Source: Hymenobacter sp. DG25B
Lineage (GTDB): Bacteria > Bacteroidota > Bacteroidia > Cytophagales > Hymenobacteraceae
Assembly (NCBI RefSeq): GCF_000801315.1
Contig: NZ_CP010054.1
Location: 3,162,001 to 3,226,000 of the forward strand
Direction of reading: 5' to 3'
Length of the DNA: 64,000 bases
Below, piece after piece: positions 40,519 through 50,026 of the stretch. Each line of letters opens with the position of its first letter. The first letter of the stretch is position 1. The notes under the pieces are model-generated. The model was not told the DNA's origin and did no database searches. It saw only the letters and a list, made by a program, of their open reading frames with translations. Position numbers and translations under genes: made by a program.

Positions 40519-43500
40519 TTAAAACAACACCGAAACCTGCATGCGGCCGGTGTGCACCGGGCTCAGACCATTGGGCTTGCGGCCATCGTAGCTGAGCGTC
40601 AGGTTGAGGCCGTTGCTCAGGCGCTGCTCGGCGTTCAGGTTCCAGGTGAGGTTGTTGCCAGGGCGCAGCGCATTCAGGATTTCCAGGCCTACTACGGAGG
40701 ATATTTCACCCTCAAAACCTACCCGCACCAGGCGCGTGGCCGCCGTTACGGTGCGTTTTCCTACCTGGCTTAGGCGAGTCTCGATGCCCAACTCATCAAA
40801 CACCCCGCGCGCGTCCGGGTCGGGCCCGTCGGCCAGGGTATTCTGCTTGGTGGTGTGCAAATAGGTACCGGTAAAGCGGAGCGTGTTGCTGGGCTGATAG
40901 CTCAACTCGGGCGCAAATTCATACAGCAGCAGCCGGTAGTTGCGCGCACTCAGATAATCAGAAGCCGTTTCCCGGATGCTGCGGGCCGTAACCACCCGCG
41001 CGGTGAACGACTGCGCCAGCGTGCGGCGCAGCAGCAGGCTTTGGCTGGCCAGGTTGCGAATATCCGTCCCCTGCGCCAGCAGTACCTTTTGCTGGGTTTG
41101 CTGCACCGTAAACTCGGCGCCAAAAATAGGATTGGATCGGTTAAAGTACAGCGTGTTGCGCAGCAGCTTGTTCAAACTTAGCAACGACAGCGCTTCGGTC
41201 TGCAGGGCAAACGGATTCAGGCGCGAGCTCAGGCTTTTATCCGTGGTTTTGCGGTCCAGCGTGACGGAGGTGAGGGCCGAGAAACGGGCCGCAAAGCTCC
41301 GTAAACCCGACTGCTCCCGCCAGCTGGCCGGGGCTGTGGTGTTCAGGCGGTAGCTGAAGCGGTTAGTGAAGGCCAGCAGGTAATCATCCGTCGGCAAAAA
41401 CACCTTGATGTGCGTGCGGTACTGCGCATCGGGCGTCTGGGCTTCAAAGAACTCCTCTTTGTCTTCCCGGCCATTGTTGTTGGCGTCGCCGCCGTAGAAG
41501 TGCGTGCCCTGGCCGTTGGGCACGGGCAGAAAGGAATAGTCACGCTTCAGCTCCCGGCCCGAGGCTACACTGTAGCTCAACTCGGAGCGCAGCACATTCT
41601 GCAGTAGGCTGGCGTTCCAGTCCAGCTTGCCCAGCACGGTGCGCTGGCGGGCGGAGTCGCGGGAGGCCAGGTCGCGGTAGGTGGCCAGCAGGCTCAGGTC
41701 CTGTTTTTTGCCCAGGCGCGTGGTGAGGCTGCCCTGCCAGGTTTGGGCGCGGCCCCGCTCCTGCAGGTGGGTTTGCTCCGGGTTAGGCGTCTGGTCGCGG
41801 CGGTAGCTGTAGTCCAGCCGGAAGCGGGTACGGGCGCTGTCCTGGCTTTGCAGAAAGAGGTTGTGCTCATCGAAGTAGTTGGCCGAGGTCAACGAGTCGC
41901 CGGAAGGCAGGGCCACGCGGTTTTTATCGAATCGGTAGGCGTAGCCCGGCACCAGGGCGCCGTGCGTGTAGCGGGCCTGCGCCTCTCCCCTGGCCCAGCT
42001 GGAGCGCCTCCGGCCTACATCCGAGCTCAGCACAAACAAGGCGGTGCGCAGCTCTACGTCGCCTACCTCGCGGGCCACATCCAGCCAGTGCTGCACGCCG
42101 TTTACCTCGCCGGCGCGGTAGCGCCGGCTTAGGCGGTAGGTAAACTGGTTGTCGGTATCCTTCACGGCCCCGGCCGAGAAATTAAAGATGTTGTCTTCGC
42201 GGGGCGGGCGCTGCGTGCCGTTGCCGCGCACGGTGCTGGTGGTGCTCCAGTTGCGGTCAAACTCAATATCCCGGTACCGGTCAATCGGAGCAAACAGCTT
42301 GCTGGTGTACTCATAGTCCATAGTGCTGCGGAACTTATAGTTCTGCAGCACCGGCAGGTTCAGGGGGCGGTCTACCACGGCATAGCCCACCCGGAACGCC
42401 CGGCCCTGGTCCGCCTGGGGCGAAAAGCGGTTCAGATCCAGCTGAGAGGAAGCCAGATCCACAAACACCGTGGCCGTCGAATCCACCCGGAAACTAACGC
42501 CCGCCGATATTACCTGCTTTTGCAGCGGCGTGGGCAGGCGGCGCACGGGCTGGTAGTTGCCCTGCGGCACACCATTAATGGGCGCCACATATTCAAACAC
42601 TCGCCCATTGGCACTTACGGCCGTGGCGCTGAGCACATAGTCGCCGCGATTATTGCCCACGTTGGTGAAGCGCACGTTGTACACGCCGCGGGTAGAGTCC
42701 GGCGGGTAAGTGAAGATGGCGGTGCTTTGGCCGGTGATGGTATCGGTTAAAATGGTGCGGTTGTACTGCACCTGGCGCCGGTCGTACTTCGTAGAATCGC
42801 CGCCGGGCACGTCCACAATGCTCACGTTTTCGCCCACGTTGCGCAGCAGTTCCCGCTCATCGTCTTTCAGGTCCAGGTTGGGGGAATTATTGGGGTTGTC
42901 GGCTTCGCGGTAGTAGTTGGCGTGCACGCTCAGGCGGCCCAGCTGCTGGTAATGGCTCAGGTGCGTGAGCGAGCGGGCGTAGTTGAAATCAGAATACTCA
43001 AAATCGATGCGGATGCGCGAGTTGCGCGTGATAAGGTGCTTGGGCGAAAACGTTACCTCGGCCTGGTTGTAGTCGATAACATAGTCGAAATCGAAGCCGC
43101 GAGTGAGCAGTTGCCCATCCAGGTATACCCGCTCGGAGTTGGCCAGCACAATGATGAACTGCTCGCCGTTGGGTCCGCGCAGGCGGTACGGACCCTGCAC
43201 GTTTTCAATGGGGGCCACTTCAATGGAGGCAAACTTACCTTTGGCCACGCCCGCCGCTACGCTGGTGGTAGCGAAGCGCCCGCGCCCCAGCACCGAGGAG
43301 GTGGTAGCCGTGGCGGGCGCAGCCTGCGCGGGAATGGTGCTGTTGCCGGAAACATCGGCGCTGCGGCCGGCCACACCCAGCGGCAGCTTGCCGAAATTGG
43401 CTTCAATGGCCGCGCCCTGAATGTTTTTGTAGAAGCGCAGGAAGTAATCGGGCTTGCTGCGCAGCACCACGTCGCCGGCCGTCAGGTTCCAGCGTGGGTG

Positions 43501-44193
43501 CGTCAGGGTCACATAAATCCGGTCGAACTCCTGCAGCTGCTGGGTGTTGCCTTCGGGCTGAAAAGGCACATTTTGGTCGGAAATAGCCGCCGTGAGCTGT
43601 ACCTGGTCCGTGAGCTGGCCTTCCAGCTGCAAATTCAGCGAGGAATTGACAAACACGTTCTGGGTGTTGCCAAAGGATATGCCCCGGCTCAGGTTGCCGG
43701 TTTTGTTGATGCCCGGCGTGGCCAGGATCTGCTCTTTTACCGCAAAATCATCGTAGCCAAACGGCCGGCGCGGAAAGCTGATGCTATCCATGAGGCTGCG
43801 GGGGCGCTGAAACCGGGGTGCCGCCAGCCGCAGCGGCAGCACGCGGTAGCACACCAGCACGGAGTCCAGGCGCGGGCTGGGCAGCACAATATCCGGCTCG
43901 CCGGGATTCAGGGCCGGGTAGCGCGTCCGTTCCCGGATAAAGCGATACTGGTCGGTGCGGGCATTGTAAGCTACGGAGCGGCCGTTGATGCTTACCGAGG
44001 CAGGAACTACCGTGAGCGTGTCAGGCAGCTGAAACAGGGTGGTATCCTGCGCGGGCAGCAGCCGCACCCACTGGCAGCGCCGGGAGCTGGGCACGGCCTC
44101 TGCCCGTTGCTGGCCCAATGCCTTTTGCAGCGGCCCCAGCAGCAACAGCCACCAGCCCAGAAGCAGAAAGCAACGCGGAAAGCGGCGGGTCAT
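40519..44193 (-). CDS. Large predicted outer-membrane beta-barrel protein, unknown function
   Basis: The 1224-residue protein has a signal peptide (FLLLGWWLLLLGPLQKALGQ). A periplasmic beta-rich region follows, containing QILATPGINKTGNLSRGISF, QLTAAISDQNVPFQPEGN and LQEFDRIYVTLTHPRWNLTA. A long series of alternating hydrophobic/polar strands with many Tyr, Arg and Asn runs to the end, finishing RMQVSVLF, with the terminal Phe typical of barrel proteins. The region around residues 200-260 is conserved in large exported Bacteroidota proteins and recalls parts of SprA-type proteins, but I cannot assign it to that family. It follows the sensor kinase gene by 87 nt on the same strand. Confidence 0.75.
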   Translation of the reverse strand: MTRRFPRCFLLLGWWLLLLGPLQKALGQQRAEAVPSSRRCQWVRLLPAQDTTLFQLPDTLTVVPASVSINGRSVAYNARTDQYRFIRERTRYPALNPGEPDIVLPSPRLDSVLVCYRVLPLRLAAPRFQRPRSLMDSISFPRRPFGYDDFAVKEQILATPGINKTGNLSRGISFGNTQNVFVNSSLNLQLEGQLTDQVQLTAAISDQNVPFQPEGNTQQLQEFDRIYVTLTHPRWNLTAGDVVLRSKPDYFLRFYKNIQGAAIEANFGKLPLGVAGRSADVSGNSTIPAQAAPATATTSSVLGRGRFATTSVAAGVAKGKFASIEVAPIENVQGPYRLRGPNGEQFIIVLANSERVYLDGQLLTRGFDFDYVIDYNQAEVTFSPKHLITRNSRIRIDFEYSDFNYARSLTHLSHYQQLGRLSVHANYYREADNPNNSPNLDLKDDERELLRNVGENVSIVDVPGGDSTKYDRRQVQYNRTILTDTITGQSTAIFTYPPDSTRGVYNVRFTNVGNNRGDYVLSATAVSANGRVFEYVAPINGVPQGNYQPVRRLPTPLQKQVISAGVSFRVDSTATVFVDLASSQLDLNRFSPQADQGRAFRVGYAVVDRPLNLPVLQNYKFRSTMDYEYTSKLFAPIDRYRDIEFDRNWSTTSTVRGNGTQRPPREDNIFNFSAGAVKDTDNQFTYRLSRRYRAGEVNGVQHWLDVAREVGDVELRTALFVLSSDVGRRRSSWARGEAQARYTHGALVPGYAYRFDKNRVALPSGDSLTSANYFDEHNLFLQSQDSARTRFRLDYSYRRDQTPNPEQTHLQERGRAQTWQGSLTTRLGKKQDLSLLATYRDLASRDSARQRTVLGKLDWNASLLQNVLRSELSYSVASGRELKRDYSFLPVPNGQGTHFYGGDANNNGREDKEEFFEAQTPDAQYRTHIKVFLPTDDYLLAFTNRFSYRLNTTAPASWREQSGLRSFAARFSALTSVTLDRKTTDKSLSSRLNPFALQTEALSLLSLNKLLRNTLYFNRSNPIFGAEFTVQQTQQKVLLAQGTDIRNLASQSLLLRRTLAQSFTARVVTARSIRETASDYLSARNYRLLLYEFAPELSYQPSNTLRFTGTYLHTTKQNTLADGPDPDARGVFDELGIETRLSQVGKRTVTAATRLVRVGFEGEISSVVGLEILNALRPGNNLTWNLNAEQRLSNGLNLTLSYDGRKPNGLSPVHTGRMQVSVLF

Positions 44194-44280
44194 AAGCGCG
44201 GGTTGGGTGGCAGCGGTAACAGGCCGTAGAACGCGAAGTACGGGAATATTCGTGCCCGGGAAACAGGCGGCGCCCGGGGG

Positions 44281-47200
44281 TCAGGTCGGGGCCAATGGCA
44301 GCTCAATATAGAATGTGGTACCGTTGCCCTCCTGGGTTTCAAACCAGATGCTGCCGCCGGCACTCTCAATACCGCGCCGGGCCACGGCCAGCCCAATACC
44401 CGAGCCCGTAACCTTGGTAGTGAAGTTGGGGACGAATATCTTTTCCTGCACAGCCAGGGGAATGCCCGCGCCATTGTCGTTGATGCAGATGCGCACTTTA
44501 TCGGGAGCGGGCTGCTCCAGCAGCACTTTAATTTCCGGGCGTCGGCCTTCCGGCACGCTCTGAATGGCATTGATGAGCAGGTTATTGAAAGTGCGCACCA
44601 ATAAGTTTTCGTCGGCGAAGACCAAGAATCCCGCTTCCTCTATGCCTTCCGGTAGCGTAAACTGCACTTTGCCGCCGGTGGCGCTATCCTGGTGAAGGGC
44701 TACGCAGCGCCGTAAAATGGGCACCACATCCAGGCGCTCGGGGCGCATGGCGGGCAGGTTGGTGAAGGTGCTGAAGGAGGTGGCAATGTCCGAGAGCACA
44801 TCAATCTGGGTGATGAGCGTCTGGGAAATTTTACCAATCAGCTCCTCGGCGTTGGGCCGGCGCTCGGCAATGGCCTTCTGCAGAAACTGCAGGCTCAGCT
44901 TCATGGGCGTGAGTGGGTTTTTGATTTCGTGGGCTACCTGCCGGGCCATTTCGCGCCAGGCGGCTTCCTTTTCCTGCGCCGCCAGCTCCTGCTTACTTTC
45001 CTCCAGCTTCAATAGCATGCCATTGTACTCGCGCACCAGCAGGCCAATTTCATCCGAAGACTCATAGGAAAGCAACTCATTCTGCCCGGTGAGGGTGGTG
45101 TGCTTGAGTTTTTCGGTGATGAGCTTGAGCGGCGTAGTGAGGATGCGGGAGGCCACGAAAGTGAGCACTAGAAATAGGATGAACATCACCGTGAAGATGT
45201 TCAGGATGGTATCTACCAACTCAATGAGCTTGGTATCCAGCTCCTTTTCCGAGTCAAAGAACGGTATGCCCACGTAGCCGATGACCGGGCCCAGCCCCGG
45301 CTTGGTGGAGGGCATGCGCAACGGCAGGTACAAGGCGTTGAACGACAGGCTCCCGGCCTGCTCCGAAAGCAAAATCCGGGGCTGACCCCGCTCATTGAGT
45401 GCCCTGATAGCCTGCGGATTCATCAACGGACTCAGCACACCACTCTCAAATATCAGCGGCTGACTGCTAACCAGCAGCTGCCCGTGCTCATCGTAGAGGT
45501 TGAGGTCGGTTTCGGTGAGGTTCGCTACTATTTCGGCGACGTCCGTGAGCTTTTCGCGGCCGGTGGAATCGGCTAGCAGGGCGCGGTCTTTCAGGAGGTT
45601 GTCCTGCACGGCTTTGCCACGCCGCTCATAGGCATGCAGCAGGTCGTGCTTGTAGGAGGAGGTAACCTGGCTGGCAATGGCCACGCTTACCACCAGCAGC
45701 GGCACCAGAATGCCCAGGTTCAGAAACAGCTGAATCTTGGTGCTGAAGTTGGTGCGCAGCATATGCGGGTAGCGCCCCTTGGCCAGCAGATACGCCACAA
45801 TGCACAGCAGCCCAAAGAAGGTATGCAGCAAAAACAGAAAGGAGAAATTGGCAAACCAACTGCGGAAGGAATACTTGGGCGTACTCACCACAATAGTTCG
45901 GTCCTGGGAGCCGGTGATGCCCAAGTGGTGCGTGCCGGCCACCGTAATGCCGTTGGTATACAGGTGGGGGTCGTTTAGGAGTTCCGGCTTCAGATTATTC
46001 CCGTAGTCGAAATCCCCTTCACTATACACCAGCCGCTTGCCCTGGTAGCCGGCGTAGCTCAGCTCCGGGCCCAGACCAGGCTGGAAGAACTTCTCATCTA
46101 CCAATAACTCAGGCACCAGACTATTAGTGGTCAGCTTTTTTAGCACCAGCTCCAGCACAATAGTGGCATTGCCGGCCCCGGTGGCTACCGCTACCGGCAC
46201 AAACAGCACGTACCGCCGGGAGCTGAACGTGGCTCCGTTATGAATCAGGTACAGGTTGGGCTGGTCCGTGGACATAGCACCGGCCAGCAGCCGCCACCGC
46301 TTGCGGCGGAGCGGCACCGCCAGACTATCCTCGCCAATGGGCCGGCCGGTAGGGTCAAACAGCCACACCGTGGACTCATACTTATCAAAGTAGTCCCGCA
46401 GATAGTACTTGGTTATTTTCTGGCGCACCACTTCCTGGTTATCGAAGGGGCTGGCCAGCTTAGCCTGCAGGAGCGGGTCGCTGGCCATTTCGCGGGCGCG
46501 CTCCGCCAGCAGGAACTCGCCCTGCAGGTCGTTATCAAGCAGCAGATTGCCCGCCAGCTTTTGTTTGGTTTGAATCAGCTGGCGGTCGAAGTGCTGGTAG
46601 AGTGCCAGGGCGCCCACCGTGGCGCTCAGGCCCACCATCAAAAACACAAATAAGTATAGCTGGTAGGGCACCACCGCCGAGAGCTGGCGCAGTCCCGTGA
46701 GGCGCAGGGTAAAGAAGAAAGCCAGCGTGAGCCCCAGTAAAGTCAGCGAAGGAACATCCAGAGCCAGGCCCAACAGCAGCCACACCAGCGCACTGGCGGC
46801 CAGCAGCAGCACCGCCAGTTTTTTAGTTGCCGGCCGCATAATGGCGCTAAATACCTGTGACAGCATGTAGAACACCAGCAGGTAGCTGCCCGTGTGCAGC
46901 ACAATAGCCAGCAGCAGCAGCAGCTTGAAACCGGACAAATCGATGCTCTGGGTGATATCCAGCACCAGCTGGGAGTTGGTGAAGGTGCTGGCGTAGAACT
47001 CATACAAGGTCAGCAGCAGCGCATAGAAGAGCAGGATAGTGGCAGTACCCAGGCCAGCCCGCTCCCGCCAGTCGCGCAGGTGCCAGACGCGGCGCACCAC
47101 GCCAAACCGACGGAATAGCCGCAGGGCGTAGGACACCACCAGCACCAGTAGCAGGGCATTAATGAGCAGGTCGCCGAGGGAGGGAGAAAGCCAGGAGGCC

Positions 47201-48090
47201 GCATACACCCGGGGGTTAAACAGCTCCAGCTCGATAAAGGAAAAAGGCAGCCCCCAGTACAGCAGCCCCGCCCGGAATACCAATAAGGGCAGCACCACAG
47301 CCGCCGCGCCGGCCAGCAGGCGGCGCTGCTGAAACAGCCCGCGCGCCAGCTTGCCCCAACCCGCCAGATAGAAGCCAAACCCCAGGAGCAGCAGTCCCAG
47401 CGGCACATATTTCCCCGTAATGGGGTTAGGATGCACGCTCTCCAGCGAAAACAGATAGGTACCGTCGGCGGAATAAAGCCGGGGCAGGCTGGCGCGGGCA
47501 TTGGCGGTAACAATGCGTAGGTCCAGCCCGCGGAACAAGGCCCGCTCAGCGCCCTCACGCAGATAGCGGTTGCTGATGCCGTAGCGCCGCTCCAGCGGGA
47601 TATAGGTAAGAATGCTGTATGCCCCGGCTTGCCGGCGCAGCACCAGATACCGCCCAAACTTCACATCCAAAAGCTTTTCGTGGAAGCTCTGACTGATGTT
47701 GTCCGGGTCGGGCCGGGTGGTATGATCGGACCAATATAGCAGCTGCGTACCCCGATAAATAAAGGTGGGGTAGGTGGTACTGCGCAGTAGAGAGGTGAAG
47801 GTAACGGCCCCGTGCTGCACTTCCGCCGCTATATTTTCGGCATCTGCCTGCGCCGTGCGCTCGGCCTCGTGCAGCACAGCCTGCAGCTGCCCCGCTTCGG
47901 CCCGCAGCAGCACATCAGACGCCAGCCCGTAATGGTTACCCAGATAGGCGCCCAAAAAGCATAGGGCTGCCAGCAGCAGCAAAACCAGCGGAGAATGACG
48001 AGGTAGCTTCAAGTATAAATAGCTAAGCAGCCGGAGCTGAACGGGCAGATAGCAGGGGTTGCTAACAAAAATGCCGCCATTCGGCGGCAT
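44281..48090 (-). CDS. Large NtrY-like sensor histidine kinase
   Basis: The 1269-residue membrane kinase has many N-terminal membrane helices (for example LVLLLLAALCFLGAYLG, LGLLLLGFGFYLAGWGKLA, LLLLLAIVLHTGSYLLVFYM). Two extracytoplasmic sensing regions flank further helices. A HAMP-like segment (LITEKLKHTTLTGQNELLSY) leads to a DHp domain with phospho-acceptor His near residue 1053 (RQVAHEIKNPLTPMKLSL) and an ATPase domain with N-box NLLINAIQSV, DNGAGI, and FTTKVTGSGIGLA. The His-kinase end resembles NtrY. No response regulator is adjacent. ATG 48090 lies inside the upstream gene's terminator stem; TTG 48012 (MKLPRHSPLVLLLL) is a plausible real start. The next gene downstream encodes a large outer-membrane protein. 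Confidence 0.88.
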   Translation of the reverse strand: MPPNGGIFVSNPCYLPVQLRLLSYLYLKLPRHSPLVLLLLAALCFLGAYLGNHYGLASDVLLRAEAGQLQAVLHEAERTAQADAENIAAEVQHGAVTFTSLLRSTTYPTFIYRGTQLLYWSDHTTRPDPDNISQSFHEKLLDVKFGRYLVLRRQAGAYSILTYIPLERRYGISNRYLREGAERALFRGLDLRIVTANARASLPRLYSADGTYLFSLESVHPNPITGKYVPLGLLLLGFGFYLAGWGKLARGLFQQRRLLAGAAAVVLPLLVFRAGLLYWGLPFSFIELELFNPRVYAASWLSPSLGDLLINALLLVLVVSYALRLFRRFGVVRRVWHLRDWRERAGLGTATILLFYALLLTLYEFYASTFTNSQLVLDITQSIDLSGFKLLLLLAIVLHTGSYLLVFYMLSQVFSAIMRPATKKLAVLLLAASALVWLLLGLALDVPSLTLLGLTLAFFFTLRLTGLRQLSAVVPYQLYLFVFLMVGLSATVGALALYQHFDRQLIQTKQKLAGNLLLDNDLQGEFLLAERAREMASDPLLQAKLASPFDNQEVVRQKITKYYLRDYFDKYESTVWLFDPTGRPIGEDSLAVPLRRKRWRLLAGAMSTDQPNLYLIHNGATFSSRRYVLFVPVAVATGAGNATIVLELVLKKLTTNSLVPELLVDEKFFQPGLGPELSYAGYQGKRLVYSEGDFDYGNNLKPELLNDPHLYTNGITVAGTHHLGITGSQDRTIVVSTPKYSFRSWFANFSFLFLLHTFFGLLCIVAYLLAKGRYPHMLRTNFSTKIQLFLNLGILVPLLVVSVAIASQVTSSYKHDLLHAYERRGKAVQDNLLKDRALLADSTGREKLTDVAEIVANLTETDLNLYDEHGQLLVSSQPLIFESGVLSPLMNPQAIRALNERGQPRILLSEQAGSLSFNALYLPLRMPSTKPGLGPVIGYVGIPFFDSEKELDTKLIELVDTILNIFTVMFILFLVLTFVASRILTTPLKLITEKLKHTTLTGQNELLSYESSDEIGLLVREYNGMLLKLEESKQELAAQEKEAAWREMARQVAHEIKNPLTPMKLSLQFLQKAIAERRPNAEELIGKISQTLITQIDVLSDIATSFSTFTNLPAMRPERLDVVPILRRCVALHQDSATGGKVQFTLPEGIEEAGFLVFADENLLVRTFNNLLINAIQSVPEGRRPEIKVLLEQPAPDKVRICINDNGAGIPLAVQEKIFVPNFTTKVTGSGIGLAVARRGIESAGGSIWFETQEGNGTTFYIELPLAPT

Positions 48091-48092
48091 TT
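48069..48092 (-). terminator. Terminator after DUF983
   Basis: Stem AAATGCCGCC/GGCGGCATTT around ATTC, followed on the minus strand by TTGTT. It ends the respiratory gene run and overlaps the ATG at 48090 of the kinase gene. Confidence 0.7.
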
Positions 48093-48093
48093 C

Positions 48094-48507
48094 CTAGTAT
48101 TTTGGGTTGGGGGCGGGCAGTTGCGCCGCCGTAGGATTGTAACGAATGCCCCCAAACAAGTAGAGCATCAGGGTGCGGGCGTAGCGGAATAACAGCGGCG
48201 TAAGGGCCAGCATTGTTATGGAAACCGCGGCCACATACACCCAAACCGGCGGATCGTGGGCCAAGAAATATAACAGCAGCCCCACCATGACCACCACACC
48301 CACGGAGAGGCCGTAGCTGATGTACATGGCGCCCCAGTAAAAGCCCACTTCCGGCTCATAGTGCTGCCCGCAAACAGGGCACTTCGCGGGCATCTCATCA
48401 AACTTACTCAGGTTGTAAGCCGGATGCAGAAACAAAGGCCCCTGATGGCAACGAGGGCATTTTTGCGCCAGGATAGCCAGCAAAACAGAGCGGGAGCCGG
48501 CGGCCAT
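48094..48507 (-). CDS. DUF983 protein
   Basis: From ATG 48507 (MAAGSRSVLLAILAQKCPRC) the protein has 137 residues. Two CxxC pairs (CPRCHQGPLF and CPVCGQHYEP) form a likely zinc-ribbon, and two membrane helices follow (AMYISYGLSVGVVVMVGLLLYF; VWVYVAAVSITMLALTPLLF). DUF983 proteins are found next to cytochrome oxidase genes in many bacteria, and a role in oxidase assembly has been suggested by context. The ATG overlaps the upstream stop (TAATG), so translation is coupled. It is the last gene of the cox run. Confidence 0.88.
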   Translation of the reverse strand: MAAGSRSVLLAILAQKCPRCHQGPLFLHPAYNLSKFDEMPAKCPVCGQHYEPEVGFYWGAMYISYGLSVGVVVMVGLLLYFLAHDPPVWVYVAAVSITMLALTPLLFRYARTLMLYLFGGIRYNPTAAQLPAPNPKY

Positions 48508-48764
48508 TAGTGCAGCGCCTGCTTTTTCTTCTGCGAGTTGCGGTACCAGAAAAAGCCCACTGTGCCAATCAGCACATAGGGGATGGTCATCAGATACAGG
48601 ATGCCCTTGTTCAGGCCGGTGGTATCGTAGCCGGATTTCTCCGTGCGCGAGGCTTCCACCTGTGTTTTGCACATGGTGCATTGTGCCTGCGCGCTAAGCG
48701 GCAGCAGACTCAGCCCGCAGCTCAGCAGCAAGGCCAGTATTCCCCAAGCAAGTACCTTTTTCAT
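48507..48764 (-). CDS. Small membrane protein of the cox cluster
   Basis: The 85-residue protein has a signal peptide (VLAWGILALLLSCGLSLLPL) ending near SAQA, then CTMCKTQVEASRTEK and one membrane helix (ILYLMTIPYVLIGTVGFFWY) with a basic cytosolic tail. The CxxC after the signal could bind a metal or be redox-active in the periplasm. I do not recognise a named family. It lies between DUF420 and DUF983 genes, overlapping the latter, so a part in oxidase assembly is plausible but unproven. Confidence 0.78.
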   Translation of the reverse strand: MKKVLAWGILALLLSCGLSLLPLSAQAQCTMCKTQVEASRTEKSGYDTTGLNKGILYLMTIPYVLIGTVGFFWYRNSQKKKQALH

Positions 48765-48816
48765 ATCTTCTTAAACACCCGCACACGGGCAAAGTTTCCT
48801 GCAGCTAGGCTTTGCT

Positions 48817-49371
48817 TCAGGTATAATACGGGGCAATCATGAAATACACAATGACGCCCGTAACCGACACGTACAGCCACACCGGGAAGGTCCAGCGGGC
48901 AATGCGGCGGTGCTTCTGAAACTGCTCCGTGAGGGCAAAGTATAGCGTGAACAGCACCAACCCCACCGTTACAATAGCCAGCAAAATGTGGGAGAGCAGC
49001 AATACAAAATATACCGTCCGCACCAGGCCTTCTCCTCCAAACTTGGTGGAAGGCACCTGGGAGTGGTAAATCACATACGACACCAGAAACAGTGAGGAGA
49101 GCAGAAAAGCCGTGCCCATCATGGCCCGGTGCTGCGCCACCTGCTTGTTGCGGATGAAGTAAAAGCCAATGAGCAGGCACAATGCCGTCAGCGAATTCAG
49201 CACGGCATTTACGGCGGGCAGGAATTTCACTTGGGCTCCGGGGATGCGGAAAGCTTCGGGGAAGTAGTAGAGCACAGCTACTACCAGCGGCACCGCGGCC
49301 GCCAGGATGCCCAGAATGAGTTTGTATTTGGTATGCTGCCCGGGGTTAGCGGCGAGGTTGGTCGTGGTCAT
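48817..49371 (-). CDS. DUF420 membrane protein (oxidase assembly-associated)
   Basis: The 184-residue protein has five predicted membrane helices (LILGILAAAVPLVVAVLYYF; AVLNSLTALCLLIGFYFI; MGTAFLLSSLFLVSYVIYH; VYFVLLLSHILLAIVTVGLV; FPVWLYVSVTGVIVYFMI) with conserved His residues (QHRAMMG, LLSHILLA, HRRIARWTFPVWLY). This is the DUF420 pattern, related to CtaM, which is needed for assembly of heme A oxidases in Firmicutes. It overlaps the SCO gene by 26 nt, showing tight translational coupling. Confidence 0.88.
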   Translation of the reverse strand: MTTTNLAANPGQHTKYKLILGILAAAVPLVVAVLYYFPEAFRIPGAQVKFLPAVNAVLNSLTALCLLIGFYFIRNKQVAQHRAMMGTAFLLSSLFLVSYVIYHSQVPSTKFGGEGLVRTVYFVLLLSHILLAIVTVGLVLFTLYFALTEQFQKHRRIARWTFPVWLYVSVTGVIVYFMIAPYYT

Positions 49372-50023
49372 ACATGTACAGCAATACGCTGATTTCAGTA
49401 ATGAGGCGCTCTATATCCCGCGGTTTGGTACCATCATAGATGCCCCGCACGTGCTGGTCGCGGTCTACCAAAAATACCAGCTGGCTATGCACCAGCCCGG
49501 GGGCTATGCCTGAGGGACGAGGCAGGCGAAATTCCTTCTCCGCCAGCTGATAGATATCAGACTGGTTACCGGTGAGGAAAAACCATTTGCCGGCTATAGC
49601 ACCCATCTGCTCGGCATAGCGCTCCAGTACAACCACTGAGTCCTGCTGAGGGTTTACCGTAAAGGAGGCCAGGCGTACGCGGGGCTCATGGCGGTACTTT
49701 TCCTGCACGCGCTGCAACTGCGCATTCACCTGGGGGCAGGCACCCGGGCAGGTGGTATAAAAGAAGCTGGCCAGATAGAGGCCATTTTTCGCCAGCTCCT
49801 GCCCGCTTACCATGCGGCCTGTTTGAGCCCGCAGCCGGAAGTTGGCTATGGGGTGAAAAACAGTATCGCGCTGCCACTTCTCCCCTACCCGCACAGAATC
49901 GATGCGGTCGGGTAAGTAAGTTGGCAGCGCGTAACGGTTGGTACCGAAGGTTTTGAGAAACAAAAACGCCAGTACCGGAACGAGCAGTAGCAGGCCCAAC
50001 AGGAGTACTTGTTTGGGCCGCAT
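49346..50023 (-). CDS. SCO1/SenC copper chaperone
   Basis: SCO proteins deliver copper to the CuA site of cytochrome oxidase subunit II or keep its cysteines reduced. The 225-residue protein has an N-terminal membrane anchor (VLLLGLLLLVPVLAFLFL) and a thioredoxin-like domain. The copper ligands are Cys92 and Cys96 in TTCPGACPQVNAQL and His179 in GLVHSQLVFLVD. All three ligands are present, so it should be functional. It lies 3 nt after the subunit IV gene and overlaps DUF420. Its place in the cox cluster fits a role in assembling the CoxB CuA centre. Confidence 0.93.
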   Translation of the reverse strand: MRPKQVLLLGLLLLVPVLAFLFLKTFGTNRYALPTYLPDRIDSVRVGEKWQRDTVFHPIANFRLRAQTGRMVSGQELAKNGLYLASFFYTTCPGACPQVNAQLQRVQEKYRHEPRVRLASFTVNPQQDSVVVLERYAEQMGAIAGKWFFLTGNQSDIYQLAEKEFRLPRPSGIAPGLVHSQLVFLVDRDQHVRGIYDGTKPRDIERLITEISVLLYMYDHDQPRR

Positions 50024-50026
50024 TGA

